Assembly: GCF_028389875.1 (NCBI RefSeq) | Contig: NC_084663.1 | Location: 94,967,265 to 95,031,264, forward strand | From: Rhea pennata | Taxonomy: Eukaryota > Chordata > Aves > Rheiformes > Rheidae | Length of the DNA stretch: 64,000 nucleotides | Direction of reading: 5' to 3' | In this document: positions 1 through 12,029 of the stretch, piece by piece | How the letters are laid out: each line of letters opens with the position of its first letter | Numbering within the stretch: the stretch's first letter is position 1 | Notes under the pieces: generated by a model | The model's database searches: none | What the model was told of the DNA's origin: nothing | The model's input: the letters and a program-made list of their open reading frames with translations, nothing else | Made by a program: the position numbers and the translations under genes

Positions 1-146
1 AAGGCTGCCCCCAATGTAAGCAATCGGGCAGTGTGCCTTTATATGTTTCGAGTGCGGGGTAGCTTGTATGCACCTCCATTTACAGTTGGATCATTTGACT
101 CAGGTGGACACACTGGCTGGCCAAACCAGTGGCTGAAAAGGGATGG
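1..146. other. Left-edge sequence outside the inverted repeat
   Basis: These bases have no counterpart in the right arm. The match to the reverse complement of about 40296 stops near 147. No coding frame or repeat is recognised, so this is simply flanking DNA beyond the outer end of the left arm. Confidence 0.5.
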
Positions 147-1198
147 TTAGGGCAGAGGATAAGGACAGGGCAGGTCTATGAGGAGGTGCCTCCCCAGACC
201 GCTCTTGTAGCCTCTTGTGACTTGTGGCTCAGCTTGCACCTGAGCAGGCGCGGTATGCTTGTGTTTAACGGCCTTTTTGGGAGCTTGCTTTCATGGGTTT
301 GTGCAATTGCCTTTGAACCCCTACACAGCTTCAGCATCCAAGACAGTTTGTTTAATCCTTGCACGGAAAACTACCTCCTTTAGCTTTCTTTTCTTTCTTT
401 TTGCTTTCTTTTTCTTAAGTTTCATTTGAAGTCCTATTGTTCTTGCAGTCTTTCCCATGACTCTCACATTTTTATGCATTTTACCCTCCATCCCTTGACT
501 CTGAGGTAGAAGAAATGTGGGAGCCGCTCCCTGTTCCCTGTGTGACACAAGGGACACATTGTTTGCAGTAACTGTGATTACCCCACTGGTAGCATTAGGC
601 AGCAGAGGAGAGCGGCTGAACTGCTGGCTGCTAGGTACATCGTTTCTGTTGCGCAGGAGGAAGTGCTTTACTTAGTAGCAAACTTCCCGAAGTTTGCCCC
701 GATTCTCTCTCCTTTATACTTCCTTCTGGTTAAATCCATCGCACAGTGGGAGAAAACAACTGCATGTTGGTTTTTTTCCCCCTCTCTATTTCTTCCTACA
801 GTCTTGTGCCTCTTGACAAGCACGTGGACTTGAATTTGGTGTTCTTCCTCTAGGGACTTCTCACGGCAAGGCTCCGAAGTAGAGGCAGCCTTGCCAAGGT
901 AATAAAACTGTGGAAGAGGAGAAGCAGCAGCAGAAGCTGGTAGGTAAGGTGCTGACCGCCAAACTTATCTTTCTTTACAAACTCTTATTTTGACAGTGTG
1001 CACGTTTTGTAGCAGTTGGAAGGGGTCTGCTGTTGATATCCACGTTCCCCTGTTCGTTTTTACCTATATCAAAGCTGGGCCGGGGAGGGGGGGCAGGTGT
1101 TGGTTTTTGCGAGATATGTAAAGGATGGCTCCCGTGTTTCAGAGACAAAAAGTTCTATAGGAGATTATAACACACCTAGGAAAACTCTATGGAAAATG

Positions 1199-1640
1199 TC
1201 AGTTCTGTTGGTGAGAAAGGTTAGACAGACGTTTCTTCTGTTCCTCATAGATCACATGAAAGCCACGTGAAACCCGGTGTGCTGGAGCCCGTGCCGGCAG
1301 CCGAACCACTCGGGAAGGGAAGCTAGAGAAAACCCTCCTGCCTCTGGCCACCTCCTTGCTCCTGGGCTTGGACGTCTCCTGCAGCCTCACGGCTTGCCGC
1401 TTTCCAAGGCCGTGGCGGAAGCCATCAGCAGATCTCCACCCTGACAAGCCCTGCAAAACCTCCTCTGGTGGCCTCCGCTTGCAGCACGAGGTTGCAGCAG
1501 ACACCTCCAGAAGCCCCTTCCCACCCAAGCTCCTCTCTCCCTCTCGCACCGCTTTGGCACGTTTCCCTCCAGCCCCGCCTGCCTTCACTGGCAGCGCCTG
1601 CACCACACTTAGTCTCCCGACGCCGACCTGACATGAAGAA
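1199..1640 (-). other. Open frame beyond gene copy A, conserved in all three copies
   Basis: Downstream of the copy A polyadenylation signal the minus strand stays open for about 140 codons and ends just after a His-Gln-Gln-Asn tail. The same frame is open in the equivalent places after copies B (to 27461) and C (to 39007). The predicted peptide is basic (many Lys and Arg) with no recognised domain. GC-rich DNA is often open by chance and the copies are recent, so shared openness is weak evidence. It could be an exon of an unrecognised downstream gene or untranslated sequence. Confidence 0.25.
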
Positions 1641-1666
1641 ACACGGGGGCAAACTCTTCCCAGGCT

Positions 1667-1672
1667 TTTATT
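1667..1672 (-). terminator. Poly(A) signal of gene copy A
   Basis: TTTATT on the plus strand is AATAAA on the minus strand. It lies after the last open frame of copy A and is followed by a T/G-rich stretch. Copies B (26976) and C (38534) keep the hexamer in the same place. Confidence 0.6.
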
Positions 1673-4600
1673 TGGAGCAGAAAAGGGACAGGGGGCCACG
1701 ATGCAGCAGCCTTTCTGCAGCAGCCAGCAGAGAGTCTGTGTCCCTCTGCCTCCGTGCTCTGCGCCAGCCCCTGTCTTGCGGCACCTCTGGCACCTGCATC
1801 CTCCGCTGTCCCTCTCACTGCGCTGCGATGCAGCAGCAGCAGAAAGCTCTGCGCAGAGCACCGAGCGCTGCCCTGAGGCGCAAGGACCATCTCCTGGGAG
1901 GCGCAGTGTGCAGGAGGGTGGCGATGCCCGTGGGGGAAGGAGAGTCCTGGGCAAGGGTCTGGGCAGGCGCAGGGCAAGGCTGAGGGTCTGCATGTGGGGG
2001 GCAGGCCTCTGCCCTTGCTCCTGTGCTGGCTGACGGGGCGAGAGGCACGCCGTCCTCCGCATGCTGAACGCCTCCCGCCAGAGGAGGTGCCGCAGCCTCG
2101 GCTCCTCTGGGCGCTGCTGGGGCCGGAGGCGTGCTCTGCAGCTCACCGGCTGCTTCCCTGGCCACGTGCTGGGGCTCGACACTGGGTGAGCATGGCACCT
2201 CCTCCTGGCACCTTGGCCCGTCACCCAAGAGGCTCCTGAGGCTCGGCCTCACCCAGGTCATGCACAAGGACGTGCTTTGCTGCAGCTCCTCCCCTTGCAG
2301 AGCCTCTTCCTCATCACTCCAGTCTGGTGCCTCATGCTGCGGCCCTCCACCAGCTCTCCTGCTGGCTCACCTCTCACGCTCCCTCTCAGGGGCATGTGCA
2401 TAGAGCCGCTCCAGCACCTGCCACTTGGAGCTGGCGTCCTTCAAGAGTTCCACTCGTGTCAGCTCCGGTCTCCACAGGTTATAGGAGTTTCTGGCACAGA
2501 GTTGAAGTGAGAGATGGAGCTCTGTGAAGGCACTTGCTTTGCCCAACACAAAATGCCCCCCCACGGCCCTGCCGGCACCAGCACCAGCACCCTCAAGCCC
2601 TTACAGCAGCGCACAGCGGCTGGCCCCAACGCACGGAGGCTTCCCCCCTGCCACCGCCCACCCCTTGCACTCACCTCCCTGCGTCGAACGTTGAGGCATC
2701 CTGACGTGGTGAGGGAGAAATGCTTCCCCTTGCCCTCCTCTTCCTCGCTCTCACTCTCCCTTGGCCTCCGCTCCTTCCTCTGCAGGCAGGCTTCTCGCAG
2801 CTGCGCCAAGGGCTGCCCGGTGCGCACCAGGCAGCTCCTCTCGAGCTCCTCCAGTGGCTCTGTTTTGATGGAAAGCACTGCGAGGTACCGCGAGGTGTTG
2901 TCGGGGTGCACGCGCAGCGTCCTGCCTCGGAAGTGACACATGATGCCCAAAGGTTTCTGTATGGTGCCCTGTGCTGCCATGGTGTCCTGTGGTGATCAGG
3001 CCGCTGTGGAGCTGCGGCGTCTAGGCTTTTACCGTCTTCTCCACTCTGCACTTGGAGAGCGCTTGCCAGGGCTGCTGCAAGAGTGGTGTGTGCCAGCATT
3101 TCCTGTACGATGCCTGCACTCAGCTCCTGTGTGTCGCTGTCGGCATGAGGCTGCCCCAGCTGCCGCCGTTGTCCAGGGCTCCTCTCAGCTGCGTGGACGA
3201 GCCCCAGGCCTGTGTTCTCCGGAGCGGTGGCAGGCGTGGCGGGGCTGTGTGGGGCAGCTCTCTGGTGCTCAGCCCTCATTTCCACACTCCCATCTCTGTA
3301 TACACTCTGAGCAAGGCCAGCAGGCTCAGGCTGGCAAGGCGATGTTTCCTCTGGTGGCACAATTTCACTGTGGCACTTGCCCGCCATGGCTTTGGCAGAG
3401 CTCCATAGTTCTGCTGCAAAGCAGGGGCTGGTGAGCTGAAGCTCCTCTGAAACGCCTTTGGCCCTGGTCTCCTGCTGCAATTCATCGTCTGGGGCAGAAG
3501 AGGCTGCTTCTCCCGGGGCATTCTCAGCACGGGGCACTTGCTCTTCTGCAGGTGGCAGGTCAGCACCTTGGGGTACTGGGGACTTGTTTAGCACCCCGTC
3601 CTGCACCTGGCTGTGCACCATGGTGTCCAGCCATTGTGCCTTGACCTCCTGGACACAGGCCTCTCTGGGAGCTGCGAGCACCTCGCTCTTTAGGTCCTGG
3701 CGCTGTTCTTCAGGAGTCCTGCCGAGAGCCACCGCCAAGGGCAACTGTGGCAGCCCTGGCACCGTTAGGCAGCTGGGCCAAGGCTCGTCCCGCTCCTTGT
3801 GGCCAGCCATGCCTTGCACCTGCCTTTGAGGCATGGTCTGGGCTGCCGGAGCAAAGCAGGAGTGTCCTGGGAGTTGCCGGCTTTACCCAGGAAGAATGCT
3901 CCACTGTTTGGCACCACTGTGTGGCACCAGCCTCGCTTTGCCCCCTGTGCAAGACCTCAGCTTGGCCTCCGGCATGCAGTGGACATGCTCTTGACTTGGC
4001 TGGGGCAGAGCACCAGCTTCCCACTTGGCCACTCGAAGGGCAGGCAAAGCAAGATGGCTTGGCTTCAGCTCTTCCCTTCGCAGCCTCCACCCATAGTCCA
4101 GAGCCTTCCCGGCACCACCAAGGGGCGGCAGGCGCTCCCTGCCATTGGCCCTGTGCCTTGCAGAAGATCTGCAGGCCGCTTCCAGAGCAGGCAGCTGGCT
4201 TCCTGTTGGAGACGCGGCCCTTTTGGCCGCAGAGGCCTCCAGGCCTCCCTGGGCCTGCCTAGCTGCCTGGCTTGGCAGAGGGGGCAACCTGGGCACAGGC
4301 GGTGTCTCTCTTCCCCTCCTGTGCTCTGCCACGAGAACATCCCTGGCACTGTCCTCTTCCCTCTGCAATCCAAGCCCAGGAGAGGGGAAAGTGGTTGCAG
4401 TCCTTTGCCCCACTCCCCAGGCTTCCCACAGGCACATTGGTGGCCCCTGCGCCGCCCTAAACGAGGGCAGCGCTCTCCCAGCTGCGCAGCTGCTGCCCTG
4501 CTCCCAAAGGCTGCCGCCTGCGCAGGGAGCTGGCCAGCGTGGGGCAGGAGATGGGCAAAGGCAGTTCCCCTAGCAGCCGCAGCCATGTCCTTGCAGACTG

Positions 4601-4849
4601 CTTGGCGAAGCAGGCCGCCAGCCCGCACGGACCAGGGACCTCGTGCACCCTCCCACCACTGCCCGCCTGCTTCTTGGCACCTCCAGGCAACCAGGCAGAG
4701 CCTTTGCCACCATTGCTGCTCAGCTCCCATCCCTCATGGCTGCTTCTCTCTCCACACCCACCACTCACCTCTCTTCCGCCTTCCGGCGTGCCGGGAAGCC
4801 CTTGCACGGGCTGCGAGCAGCCCTTCGGCTGCTGCTGCTGCTTGTCCAT
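1667..4849 (-). pseudogene. Unrecognised GC-rich gene family, copy A (broken)
   Basis: This is the minus-strand member of a family with three long copies. Exon 1 would start at the ATG at 4849 with a Gln-rich start (MDKQQQQ) and end at 4769 before a GTGAGT donor. The middle is rich in Pro, Glu, Ala and Ser. The C-terminal part holds an acidic patch (SESEEEEGKGK), a clean GT-AG intron, and an exon beginning LCARN. I do not recognise the family. Two lesions set copy A apart: TAA at 3883-3885 where B and C have AGA, and an indel of roughly 80 bp near 2950-3000 that throws the N-terminal frame (open 3834-2671) out of register with the C-terminal frame (2980-2459). It is probably non-functional, unless unpredicted splicing removes both. 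The exon structure is inferred from sequence only. Confidence 0.55.
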
Positions 4850-6008
4850 GTCGAGGACTCACAGCTACTCTGGGGACTCGCTGCTCTGATGCCAGAGGGA
4901 CCTGCTCCCTCCTCACCGAGCTACTCCCCTCAGAGTGTGGACTGGGTCAGGCGCGGCACAGCCAGGGTCACCATGGGGCCTGCCCCATCACAATGCCCGA
5001 GGAGGCGTGATGCCACCCCCATCACAGAGCCCTGCCTCTTACCGGGCAGCCCCCCATGACCACCTCCTGCTGCTGACCACGGCCACCCTCATCACAAAGC
5101 CTTGCCGGTTGCCGTGGGCACCCCATCACCATGTCTTTGCCTCCAAGCCTCTGCTCCCAGCTCCTGAGCCATCCTCACAGCTGGCAGCTGGGCAGCAGCA
5201 GCAGTTATTCTCTCCCCACCTCTCTGCTCCACAGCCCTTGCAAGGCCTGCCTTTCTTCAGGCCACGCAGAGCACACACCCACCGCAACGCCAGTCCTCTT
5301 GCTCGGCCCCATCATCCTCACCCCGACACTCTCCAACAGCGCTCCCTGCCTTCCCACTGCTCTCCCACACAAAGGGCAATTCCCACTCCACCCCTTCCCA
5401 AAGAGCCTCCATCCATCCACGGCAGTGCTCCAGGCAGGGGAGCCGTGGCCCCAGGTCCCCAGGCGCATTGCAGCCCTCTAGTTGCACTCGGACACCAAAT
5501 TCCTCCTCCTTGTCCCCAGGCTGCGCGCAGGAGCACACAGGCCTCCGAGACAGCTGCTCGCTTATGCCAGTTCCCAGAAAAAGTGTGAGAGTTGTCCCCA
5601 TGCTCTTGGTCTCCAAGCACTTCCTTAGTTGTCTGCATACACTGCGGTGGGCTCCTCCGTGGCTGCTTTTCAGCACACCACCCGCCTCCTTCTCCTGGCC
5701 CTCCCACACCATCACTTCCTCACTCTTCTGGGCGTCACCGGCTCCCCTCAGGCACCCCTGCCTTTGGACTCTCCTCACCAGCTCGGCCAGCTCCTGCATC
5801 CTCCACTCGGCGCATGGCCACAGTGTCCTCCCGCATGAAACGGGATGACCCACAGCCTTGGTCCCTTGCTGTGTGAAGGGCTTGCCTTCAGGACCTCCAG
5901 CTGCTGCGAGCCCAGGCCCCTCTCAATCACCTCTTTAGTGCTGAGTTCCAAGTGAGGTCTGCAGGCAAACCTGTTGTCTTATTTGTTGTTCAAAGTGCTA
6001 CGGGTTTT
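4850..6008 (-). other. GC-rich upstream zone of copy A, with an open frame
   Basis: This is the sequence 5' of copy A, mirrored at 34094-35274. It contains short imperfect tandem repeats around GTGATGGGG-type words near 4960-5110 and a 198-codon minus-strand open frame (5853-5257). The right-arm version of that frame changes near its end, so it is not firmly conserved. No known domain, TATA box or clear promoter motif was identified. It may be a promoter or 5' exons of the same gene. Confidence 0.35.
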
Positions 6009-7345
6009 CATAGAATCATAGAGTCAGTGAGGTTGGAAGGGACCTCTGGAGATCATCTAGTCCAACCGCTCTGCTCAAGCAGGGTCACCTCGAGCATGTT
6101 AGACAGGGTTGCATGCAGGTTGGCTTTGAATAGCGCCAGAGAAGGAGACTCCACAGGCTCTCTGGGCAGCCTGTGCCAGTGCTCTGTCACTCTCACCGTG
6201 AAGAAATTCCTGCTCATGTTCAGGCAAAACTTCCTGTGCGTCAATTTTTGCCCGTTGCCTCTTGTCCTGTCACATGGGACAACAGAAAAGAGTTTGTCCC
6301 CATCCCCTTGACACCCTCCCTTCAGGTACTTATACACATTGATAAGATCCCCCCCTCAGCCTTCTCTTCCACAGGCTGAAGAGGTCCAGCTCTCGCAGCC
6401 GTTCCTCACGGGGCAGATGCTCCAGCCCTCGGATCATCTTCGTAGCCCTACGCTGGGCTCTCTCCAGTACCTCCATGTCTCTCTTGTCCTGGGGAGCCCA
6501 GAGCTGGATGCAGTACTCGAGATGAGGCCTCCCCAGGGCTGAGGAGAGGGGCAGGATCGCCTCCCTTGACCAGCTGGCAACACTCTTCCGAATGCACCCC
6601 AGCATACCATTGGCCTTCTTGGCCACAAGGGCACAATGCTGGCTCATGGTCAACTCGTCGTCCACCAGCACTCCCAGGTCCTTCTCGGCAGAGCTGCTTT
6701 CAGCCCCCAGCTCGTACTGGTGCCTCGGGTTATTTCTGCCTAGGTGCAGGACCCTGTACTTGCCCTTGTTGAACCCCGTGAGGTTCCTCTCCGCACAGCT
6801 CTCCAGCCTGTCCAGGTCTCCCTGAACGGCAGTATCAGCCACTCCTCCCAGTGTGCTAGCATCAGCAAACTTGCTGAGGAGGCACTCTGCCCTCTCATCC
6901 AGGTCACTGATGAAGAGGTTCAACAGGATGGGAGCCAGTACTGAGCCCTGGGGGACACCACTAGACACAGGCCTCCAACTAGACTCCACGTCACCGACGA
7001 CGAGCCTCTGAGCTCTGCCCTTCAGCCAGTTCTCAATGCACCTCACTGTGCACTCATCTAACCCACACCTGCTGAGCTTCTCCAGGAGGATGTTATGGGA
7101 CACAGTGTCAAAAGCCTTGCTGAAGTCAAGGTACACAACGTCCACTGCTCTCCCCGCACCTACCCAGGCAGTCATTCCATCACACAAGACCATCAGATTG
7201 GTTAAGCAGGATTTGCCCTTGGTGAATCCCTGCTGGCTACTCCTCATCACCTCCTTTTCCTCCATATGCTTGGAGATGACATCCAGAAGGAGCTGTTCCA
7301 GCACCTTTCCAGGCATGGAGGTAACTCTCGGTAAAACGCTGCAGT
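6009..7345 (-). mobile_element. CR1 LINE, 5'-truncated, left arm
   Basis: This is a minus-strand CR1 whose 3' terminus is at 6009, with the CATAGAATCATAGAG end that is diagnostic for CR1. A 328-codon frame (7316-6330) covers the C-terminal half of the reverse transcriptase: [15 protein letters not shown], then the [17 protein letters not shown] block, then FADAS where an active enzyme has F/Y-A-D-D. The second catalytic Asp is lost, so the element is dead, and it is 5'-truncated as most genomic CR1s are. The mirror copy at 32745-34093 carries the same FADAS change, so the insertion predates the inverted duplication. The 5' boundary is approximate. Confidence 0.9.
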
Positions 7346-7595
7346 CAGTTTTACCTCCATCAGGTGGCTATTTTCTTGGTGAAGCTTGTAAGTGATTAAA
7401 GACCAGCAAGGCCACGTGGTATTGCCATCAGGTGTCCCCCAGGCCAGCGCACACCAGGGCTGCCTGCCAGCACCAGAGCGAGCTGTGACTGCACAACGGC
7501 AGGTGCAGAAGGACGGCACAGCCCTGGCGGCCACGCCGCCGCTGCCCACGGCTGCGCTGCCCCCACCCACGTGCCGGGAGCAGGCGGGCAGGGCC

Positions 7596-7870
7596 ACAGG
7601 GACCGCATGGGGACGGGGGCAGTGGGGATTGCTGTGGGGACGACGTGGGGACAGATGGGGAGACTGCGGGGGCAGCGGGCAATGGCTGTGGGAAGGGTGT
7701 GGGGACAGCCATGGGGACGGCTGCTGGGGGCAGCCGTGGGGACGCATGCAGTGACAGCTGCAGGAAGTGCACGGGGATAACCGTGGGGACAGTGGCGAGG
7801 GGGCAGCTGTGGGGACAGCGAGCAGGGGTGGATGCAGGGACGGCTGCCAGGGGCCGCAGGGATGGCCGCG
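7596..7870 (+). repeat. G-rich minisatellite, left arm
   Basis: The plus strand is a degenerate tandem array of GTGGGGACAG-like words with many runs of three to five G. The reverse complement recurs at 32215-32490 in the right arm. The spacing of G-runs would permit G-quadruplex formation on this strand. Open frames across it (Pro, Ala, Thr and His-rich on the minus strand) are a composition effect. Confidence 0.7.
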
Positions 7871-8111
7871 GGGAGCGTGCAGGGCCCGCAGCTGTGGCAC
7901 AGGACCTGGGCGCGTTGCTTGGCCGCGGCTGGAGCGGGGGCTGCCCCGGGACGCCTCCCAGCGCGGAGAGCACCGACCTGCACCGCAAGGCGCTGCGTGA
8001 ACAGGTAGCTCCAGCACCCGTCAGGGCTGTCCCCGCTTCGAGGAATTCCCGTTCTCCCGAGGAAACTCAGCTGAGGCTCTGAGCTGACAACTTCAACTAC
8101 GCGGAGCTGAG

Positions 8112-8660
8112 CGCATAGAGCCGCTCCAGCACCTGCCACTTGGAGCTCGCGTCCTTCAAGAGCTCCACTCATGTCAACTCCGGTCTCCACAGGTTGTAGA
8201 AGGAGTTTCTGGCGCAGAGCTGAAGCCCGAGAGGGAGCTTGTGAAGGCACTTGCTTTGCCCAACACAAAATGCCCCCCGCGGCCCTGCCAGCACCGGCAC
8301 CGTCAGGCCCTTGCAGCAGGGCACAGCAGCTGGCCCCGACGTGCGGAGGCTTCCCCCCTGCCACCGCCCACCCCTTGCACGCACCTCCCTGGGTCGAACG
8401 TTGAGGCGTCCTGATGCTGTGAGGGAGAAACGCTTCCCCTTGCCCTCCTCTTCCTCACTCTCGCTCTGCCTTGGCCTCCGCTCCTTCCTCTGCAGGCAGG
8501 CTTCTCGCAGCTGCACCAAGGTCTGCCTGGTACACGCCAGGCAGCTCCTCTCGAGCTCCTCCAGTGGCTCGGTTTTGATGGAAAGCACTGCGAGGTACCG
8601 CGAGGTGTTGTCGGGGTGCACGCAGCATCATGCCTCGGAAGCGACGCATGATGCGCAAAG
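8112..8660 (-). pseudogene. Gene family fragment, copy D
   Basis: A minus-strand fragment containing only the C-terminal part of the unrecognised family. It carries the HPDNTSRYLAVLSIKTEPLE block, the acidic SESEEEEGKGK patch, the intron beginning GTGCGTGC (the donor variant otherwise seen only in copy B), and the LCARNSFYNLWRPELT exon. It has no N-terminal region, no exon 1 and no poly(A) signal. It abuts the inner end of the left inverted-repeat arm directly, so it marks a duplication junction rather than a gene. Sequence detail places it nearer B than A. Confidence 0.75.
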
Positions 8661-9919
8661 GCACCTCCTAATACCACGAATTGCAATTTACAGGCCAGCC
8701 ATCACCTAAAGGCTTCTCAAGACAAAAGGTTCCTTGCTCTTCTGCCTCTCCATTTCCCGCTTTCTCCCGCAGAATGGATGCAGAAAACCAGTTGCTTTTA
8801 TCGGTGTTTTCCTGTGCCGTGAGCTCAGCAGTGTCACAGCATTGTCCAGTGCTCTACACAGATCTGCCGAGCAGCGCTGGGTGGTCCTTTGCAAACCTGT
8901 GTTGTTTCGTGGCTTCCGTCTGTCCTTGGCTCACGGCACCCTACTCAGAGGACCATGCTCGTTCCTTTGTACTATGGCCATACTCATTGCTCACATAGAT
9001 TATGGCTCTAGTTTTAGCTGTGTGAACAGAGAGACATGTCGGATGCAGGACTGTGAATGATTTTTTTTTAAGGAGTGGAAGTAGTAGTACCAAGGAGGCT
9101 TCCTTCTATGCAAACAGCTTTAAGACTGCTGGCCTGGTTCTGAGCATCTTAAAGCCATCCTTAATAATCAATTAGCTGATCTGTTCAGCAAAAGCAATGG
9201 AGTAAGGAGGATTTCACGGGCAGCTGATGGGAGGTAGCCTTTGACAGGGATAACATATTCTGACATTCGGCAACTCTAGCACCTGTCTTCTGCATGTCTG
9301 AGGATGTAAAGAGCTAGTGCAATTAATTTTCTAACCCTTTGACTGGCTCCTCTCACAGCCTTCTAAGTTTAAGCCTGCCCTCTGACAGCCTTCAAGTCCA
9401 TTCTGCCATGACATTAAGGAAGCAGTATTTTTTGGTTTTAACTTGCATGTTACTACGCCTTTGCTTTAACAAAAGGGTAGTGCACATCAGTACTACAAGA
9501 ACTCCAAGAAGGAGAATTTAATACAGCTGTTGTCTAGAGAAGGCACAAGAACCAAAGCCTGTTACAGATTCTTCTAGAGTAGTAGCTCTCTCTGGCTTCC
9601 TCTTGCACCGTCTTTCGGCAATGCAGAGCAGAAGCTGGCCTCTTTGGCTTAGCGTGTTAAATTTTAGGCTTGCCCAGTCAGGAATTGGGCATGCATGCAA
9701 GTCTAAACTGATGGCTTGGGCATGTACAACTGAGGCAGGAGACAAGCAGAAAAGTCATGCTGCTAGATCATTTGACAATTCACTGAGAAATCCCAGCTAC
9801 TACAGCCACTTTGCAGGATTTCCACAGGTAACATGGTTTCCGTCCCCATTTCCTGCAAAACAAACCCCAGATAGTTAGAAAACACCTGACTTCTCTCTTT
9901 GTCCTAGCTGTTAAATACC

Positions 9920-9957
<38 letters not shown>

Positions 9958-10033
9958 AATGAGAGGAGATATAAAAGTCAGCTCAGAAGCTACATTTGAA
10001 TGGATTTTTAGAATTACACCAACAAGATAGTTA
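8661..10033. other. Intergenic DNA 3' of truncated NIT2
   Basis: Unique AT-richer sequence between the copy D fragment and the NIT2 3' end. Short open frames exist (for example plus-strand 8681-8998) but none resembles a known protein. The only clear structure is the adenine tract at about 9920-9955. Confidence 0.4.
9920..9955 (+). repeat. Poly(A) tract
   Basis: An uninterrupted run of about 35 adenines on the plus strand, about 80 bp beyond the NIT2 poly(A) signals. No retroposed gene body is recognised next to it, so it is treated as a simple repeat. Confidence 0.8.
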
Positions 10034-10047
10034 TTTATTTTTTTATT
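10034..10047 (-). terminator. NIT2: NIT2 poly(A) signals
   Basis: Two AATAAA hexamers on the minus strand (10039-10034 and 10047-10042) lie about 105 bp after the NIT2 stop codon. They give a short 3' UTR with a plausible cleavage site near 10010. Confidence 0.6.
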
Positions 10048-10150
10048 AACTATCCATTTAGCAGTAGCCTCTGGAGCTACCAAGCAAAGGAATCCTAAAG
10101 ATGAAGGCAGCAGCCATGATGCCACCTGAGCCTTCTGCATTCACGCGGCT

Positions 10151-10239
10151 TCATTTTTTCATCTCTATGCCATAGAGATCATTACGCTTCTGGCTCAAAA
10201 CAGGGATTTGTTGACGGATTTCTGCAAGCTTCTTCAGAT
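10151..10239 (-). CDS. NIT2: NIT2 exon 10
   Basis: The acceptor CTGTAG precedes AT CTG AAG, completing an Asp codon split with exon 9. The exon encodes [13 protein letters not shown] and a Lys-rich end, with stop TGA at 10153-10151. Its 89 bp match the expected terminal exon. Confidence 0.88.
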
Positions 10240-10609
10240 CTACAGGGAGAAGAGAGAGCTATTAGAACACAGTCAGAAAGGCCTGGAAAGTGCACAGCTT
10301 GCTCTGAGCAAGGCAGGAAATGAGCAGCTTTCACAAAGAATGTTCCTGTTGGTCACCATGACTAGGGAGCCAGGCAGAACAAAGCCTGAACTTTGCTCTT
10401 GCCTAAGGCAGCAGCTGCCTTACAAGGGAGGAGACGGGAATAGTCTGGCCTCGCTGCTGCTCTTCTTGTTTTATGCTAGCAGAGACAGGGAAGGGAAGGC
10501 TGCATCATATGTACCTGTGTAAAGACAGACAAGCCCAAGACCCCCAGCTCTTAGGCTCATGACCCTTACTCAGGAGAGGAATAGAGTAGGAAAAAACCTA
10601 CTAGCTTAC

Positions 10610-10665
10610 CCATATCTGCGTACAGACCTGCTTCTTTGGTGCCAGCTTTGGCTATGACTTCACCC
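10610..10665 (-). CDS. NIT2: NIT2 exon 9
   Basis: A 56-bp exon between a GTGCAG acceptor and a GTAAGC donor, encoding GEVIAKAGTKEAGLYADM. The phases join exon 8 (Trp codon TG|G) and exon 10 (Asp codon G|AT) exactly. Confidence 0.88.
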
Positions 10666-11930
10666 CTGCACAACTGAGGACGTTTGTTCAGAGCATTAAC
10701 ACAGAGGTACCAAGGCCGCAATCCAGTTGCTGTTGCTTGTGTAAGAGCGAGCCTACCCTTTGAGAGCTGGGGCTGTAGAGGCAGGGCTGACCTAAAACCA
10801 GCATCCTAATTCCTCTCTCTTGAATGATAGAAATAGCTTCCAAGTTTTCATGTGACATATGCATGCTTAAGTATGCTTCTGACGCTCAAGAAGCATGAAC
10901 CAAATATGAGAACCAGTGCACGTGACCATGGAATATAACTTAAGGGGAAAGAAACATCTCCAGCAGGTAAGGACTAAACCTTTCCCATTTCAGATCCTAC
11001 TGGCTTTTAACAGGAGTACACTTTATACTCTGCCTGAGCTACCAAATGCTATCAAGGCTCCACCAGGAAGAACATCCTTGCTATCACCACATGAAGTTAA
11101 AAGCTCTTGACATAGCTAAAAAGGTTTTACTTACTTTGCAACTGTCTAGAAGAATGAGTGGAATTTTTCATTTGGAAGAAAAAGAGTTGACTGAAGACTC
11201 TGTTACTTTTACCCAGGGCCACTCAAGCGCAGAGCAGAAAGTTACTGCTGCTTTAGTCAGAATGTGTCTTGTCTAGTTGAAGACATTCTTGTTCCTTCTT
11301 GTGCCAAAGCAGGGTTGTTCTTTGAGGAAGTTAAACGGTTTCGTGCAAAGTTTAACATGAGTTTGCTCTGCACAGACGATCATCACAGTTCATAGTAAAT
11401 AATGGAACAAATTTCAGGGACAATTCAAGAAGGTCAGCAGCTTAACCAATACTTAATGCTACTAAAGTAGTTTCTGTGCTTCCAACGAGAATACACATGG
11501 TAAAACTAGTTTTACCATGTAATTAAATTTTACCAGTTTACCAAATTAATTTACCAGTAATTAAAAAAAAAATAAAAGCCCCCCAAATAATATTCCTAAA
11601 AATAAGAAAAAAGGATGATTTTGAAAATGTCAGCTTACTGCTCCCTTGTCTGATTTTGTTGCTTAAGAACATGAAATGCATCTGTCTGCTGCTTTTGCTA
11701 CGTGAAAAAACCTCTTAGAGAGCAAGGGCCTATATCAAATACTGTTAAATGGGGCACTTCATAAAAAAACAAAACAAAACAAAGAAAAAGAAAAGAGTTC
11801 CCCAAAATTTTTTAGCTTTTTGAAAGAACTGAAGACACTTTTAGGAGTGGGTGGAAATGTGAGACTGAACTGTGACTGTCAAGTAAAACGCTTTTCAACC
11901 AAAGAAAAAAAATAAGCTTTTCGAACTCAC

Positions 11931-12029
11931 CACGGATTTACTACAGTGCTGTGTCCCCAAGCAACGTCGGATGCTTTTTCATCTCTAGCAGGAGATGCAG
12001 TAGCTACATAGACTTGATTATCAACAGCT
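11931..12029 (-). CDS. NIT2: NIT2 exon 8
   Basis: A 99-bp exon with ACACAG acceptor and GTGAGT donor, encoding [18 protein letters not shown] and then the [12 protein letters not shown] block typical of NIT2. No stop. Confidence 0.9.

Larger units (their letters stand above)
147..8110. repeat. Left arm of large inverted repeat
   Basis: This segment is the reverse complement of about 31977-40296, followed by eye through many landmarks: the distal flank, gene copy A against C, the GC-rich upstream zone, the CR1 reverse-transcriptase fragment and the G-rich minisatellite all recur in mirror order. The arm ends outside at about 147 (right-arm partner about 40296) and inside at about 8110 (partner about 31977). 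The arms are clearly related but not identical. The left arm lacks roughly 270 bp near 540-590 that the right arm carries near 39620-39890, and it has an indel in the gene near 2950-3000. It is therefore an imperfect palindrome with a spacer of about 24 kb. Confidence 0.9.

Noticed and set aside
3799-5010. A 403-codon plus-strand frame and other long plus-strand frames across 1.3-5.6 kb
   Set aside because: They are antisense to the gene-family copy A. The family orientation is set by the shared ATG, splice sites and poly(A) signal. GC-rich DNA is stop-poor on both strands.
9920-9955. Poly(A) tail of a processed pseudogene
   Set aside because: No intron-less gene body or target-site duplication is recognised beside it.
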